Below, piece by piece: positions 49,751 to 50,875 of a stretch of DNA of 50,875 bases (position 1 is its first letter; each line of letters starts with the position of its first letter). The DNA is taken from NCBI GenBank assembly GCA_002399285.1, contig DHDI01000023.1, positions 1 to 50,875 on the forward strand, read 5' to 3'. The notes under the pieces are model-generated. The model had not been told where the DNA came from, searched no databases, and worked only from the letters and a program-made list of their open reading frames with translations. The position numbers and the translations under genes are program-made. This DNA comes from Thermoanaerobacterales bacterium UBA4880 (GTDB lineage: Bacteria; Bacillota; Thermoanaerobacteria; Thermoanaerobacterales; UBA4877).

Positions 49751-50668
49751 ATGAAAAGATTTTTAGACTTGGCAGCTTCAGATTTTAAAAACATAAATAA
49801 AAGGGATCTCCTTGACTCTATTATTGCGAGTGAAGGAAGGGTTTTAATGAGCGAGGTCATCCCTCATCTCAATCCGATGCTTTACCAAGTTTCTGATGCA
49901 GAATTAGCAGCGGCGATGGGTGCGGATATTATATTATTGAATATGCTTGATGTAAATAACCCCGTTATCAGAGGTATTCCTATAGAGCAGGGTCCGGAAG
50001 CAGTTGCGGAACTCAAACGCCTTGTAGGCAGACCATTAGGGATAAATTTAGAGCCCGTATCCGAAAGCATTGGGCTTGAACTGCCCGAATTAAAGTTTAA
50101 TGAAGGCAGAAAAGCTACTGCAGAAAACGCTATAAAAGCAAGAGACTTAGGCATAAAGCTGATACTTATAACCGGTAACCCCGGGATCGGCGTTGGAAAT
50201 GCACAGATTGCCAAAGCTTTAAAAGAAATCAGTGCCGTCGTCGGTGACGACATAATTCTTTGCGCCGGTAAAATGCACGCTGCATGTGTCCTCTCCGAAG
50301 CGGGAGATAACATTATAACTAAAGATGATATTGATGAATTCGTAAGGTCCGGCGCCGATGTGATCCTTATTCCTGCCCCTGGGACCGTACCGGGGATAAC
50401 TCTTGATATTGCCAAAGAACTTATTGCTTATGCACATAAACTAGGCGCGGCAACATTGACTTCTATAGGAACTTCGCAGGAAGGTGCGGAACCGGATACG
50501 ATCAGGGAGATCGCTTTGATGTGCAAAATGGCGGGGACCGATATTCATCATATTGGAGACTCAGGTTATCTGGGTATGGCACTGCCTGAAAATATCAAGA
50601 CATACGGCACTGCTATCAGAGGGATTCGTCATACTTATATAAGGATGGCACGATCTGTCAACAGATAA
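49751..50668 (+). CDS. Uncharacterised TIM-barrel protein of the PTS operon
   Basis: A 305-residue soluble protein with alternating strand/helix pattern of a beta/alpha barrel: GADIILLNMLD, PLGINLEP, IKLILITGNPGIGVGN, DIILCAGKMHAACV, ADVILIPAPGTVPG, AATLTSIGTSQEG and TDIHHIGDSGYLGM. The repeated Gly-rich strand ends and the late His-His pair suggest a phosphate- or metal-binding active site, but I cannot name the reaction. GAGGAG lies about 9 bases before the ATG. Fourth gene of the LicT-controlled operon and AT-rich like the others. Confidence 0.6.
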   Translation: MKRFLDLAASDFKNINKRDLLDSIIASEGRVLMSEVIPHLNPMLYQVSDAELAAAMGADIILLNMLDVNNPVIRGIPIEQGPEAVAELKRLVGRPLGINLEPVSESIGLELPELKFNEGRKATAENAIKARDLGIKLILITGNPGIGVGNAQIAKALKEISAVVGDDIILCAGKMHAACVLSEAGDNIITKDDIDEFVRSGADVILIPAPGTVPGITLDIAKELIAYAHKLGAATLTSIGTSQEGAEPDTIREIALMCKMAGTDIHHIGDSGYLGMALPENIKTYGTAIRGIRHTYIRMARSVNR

Positions 50669-50695
50669 TGGATACCATCCGGGATAAAAAATTTA

Positions 50696-50724
50696 TTTAC
50701 AGATGGGGTCATGTGTGATATACT
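50696..50724 (+). promoter_or_regulatory. Sigma-A promoter of pyr leader
   Basis: TTTACA (50696-50701), 17 bases, TATACT (50719-50724). It starts a leader near 50731 that runs to the window edge. Confidence 0.75.
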
Positions 50725-50775
50725 TACACTAATCGAATATGAGTGAGGCTTATTAAATGCCTGCCATACTTTAAT

Positions 50776-50872
50776 TTAGCCCGGAGAGGCTAAGAAGGAG
50801 GTATTATTAATGGTGAAAATATATCCCTGAATAGGATAGATTTGCTTAAAGAGCGGTCTATCCTATTTTTTT
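50776..50872 (+). promoter_or_regulatory. PyrR-type attenuator leader with terminator
   Basis: TTAGCC-CGGAGA-GGCTAA (50776-50793), followed by GAAGGAGG, matches the PyrR-binding hairpin of pyr leaders (a loop with GAGA, then GGCU and GAGAAGGA). Downstream AATAGGATAGA (50830-50840) pairs with TCTATCCTATT (50857-50867) and is followed by seven T: an intrinsic terminator. PyrR with UMP would favour termination. The controlled pyrimidine gene lies beyond the window. Confidence 0.72.
50810..50830 (+). CDS. Possible 6-codon leader peptide MVKIYP
   Basis: AAGGAGG lies 8 bases before ATG; the frame reads Met-Val-Lys-Ile-Tyr-Pro then TGA just before the terminator stem. The Shine-Dalgarno is also part of the conserved PyrR-element sequence, so this may be a coincidence. 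Confidence 0.2.
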   Translation: MVKIYP

Positions 50873-50875
50873 ATA

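Noticed and set aside
1..50875. Mobile elements, prophage, CRISPR arrays, rRNA and tRNA
   Set aside because: No transposase, integrase, terminal repeats, regularly spaced repeats or recognisable RNA-gene sequences were seen on either strand.

Overview
The window reads as the chromosome of an endospore-forming, anaerobe-like Firmicute, most likely class Clostridia. The evidence is a Tlp-type small acid-soluble spore protein, an SLH-bearing surface protein, an M-box riboswitch, LicT/RAT antitermination, a PyrR-type attenuator and two sigma-54/LevR-type PTS regulators. I cannot name a species. I see no rRNA, tRNA, CRISPR, insertion sequence or prophage.

Layout. (a) 1-7.1 kb: a KimA-type potassium importer, an S9 peptidase, an ABC exporter with a possible leader peptide, and a divergent PAP2 phosphatase. 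(b) 7.2-12.8 kb: a two-component system next to a VTC-domain / DUF4956 / Cthe_2159-type surface protein operon. (c) 13-15.4 kb: an MFS transporter and a membrane M28 peptidase. (d) 15.4-19.1 kb, minus strand: a magnesium-transport ATPase (MgtA) behind an M-box riboswitch. Its long leader carries three short ORFs with ribosome-binding sites. The spore gene tlp lies upstream. (e) 19.3-27.6 kb: a LevR/CelR-type sigma-54 activator and the regulon it probably controls. That regulon has two sigma-54 promoters, a SIS-domain sugar-phosphate enzyme, a lactose/cellobiose-family PTS (IIC, two IIB, IIA) and a GH4 phosphoglycosidase with an unusual CAGG active-site motif. (f) 27.7-31.2 kb: a small membrane protein, an orphaned Phd antitoxin with a toxin remnant, a GH73-like glucosaminidase and a ClC chloride transporter. 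(g) 31.3-36.2 kb: an aconitase-X large subunit, then an aconitase-X small subunit fused to an OYE/[4Fe-4S]/FAD reductase, then a TetR regulator with a candidate operator upstream of the operon. (h) 36.3-44.6 kb: a second sigma-54 regulon with a TIM-barrel protein, a LevR-type activator carrying an RpoN-like N-terminal DNA-binding region, and a galactitol-type PTS (IIA, IIB, IIC) with a class II aldolase homologue and a PfkB kinase. (i) 44.6-50.7 kb: a LicT antiterminator with two RAT/terminator leaders and an AT-richer operon of PTS IIBC, M81 peptidase, CutC and a TIM-barrel protein. (j) The window ends in a PyrR-type attenuator whose target gene lies outside.

How they work together: much of the window is sugar-phosphate transport under three PTS-sensing regulators (two sigma-54 activators, one antiterminator), each next to its target operon. 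The most unusual items are the AcnX-OYE fusion, the M-box leader with its small ORFs, the RpoN-like N-terminus of the second activator, and two genes in one operon whose Shine-Dalgarno is separated from the start codon by a near-identical hairpin.
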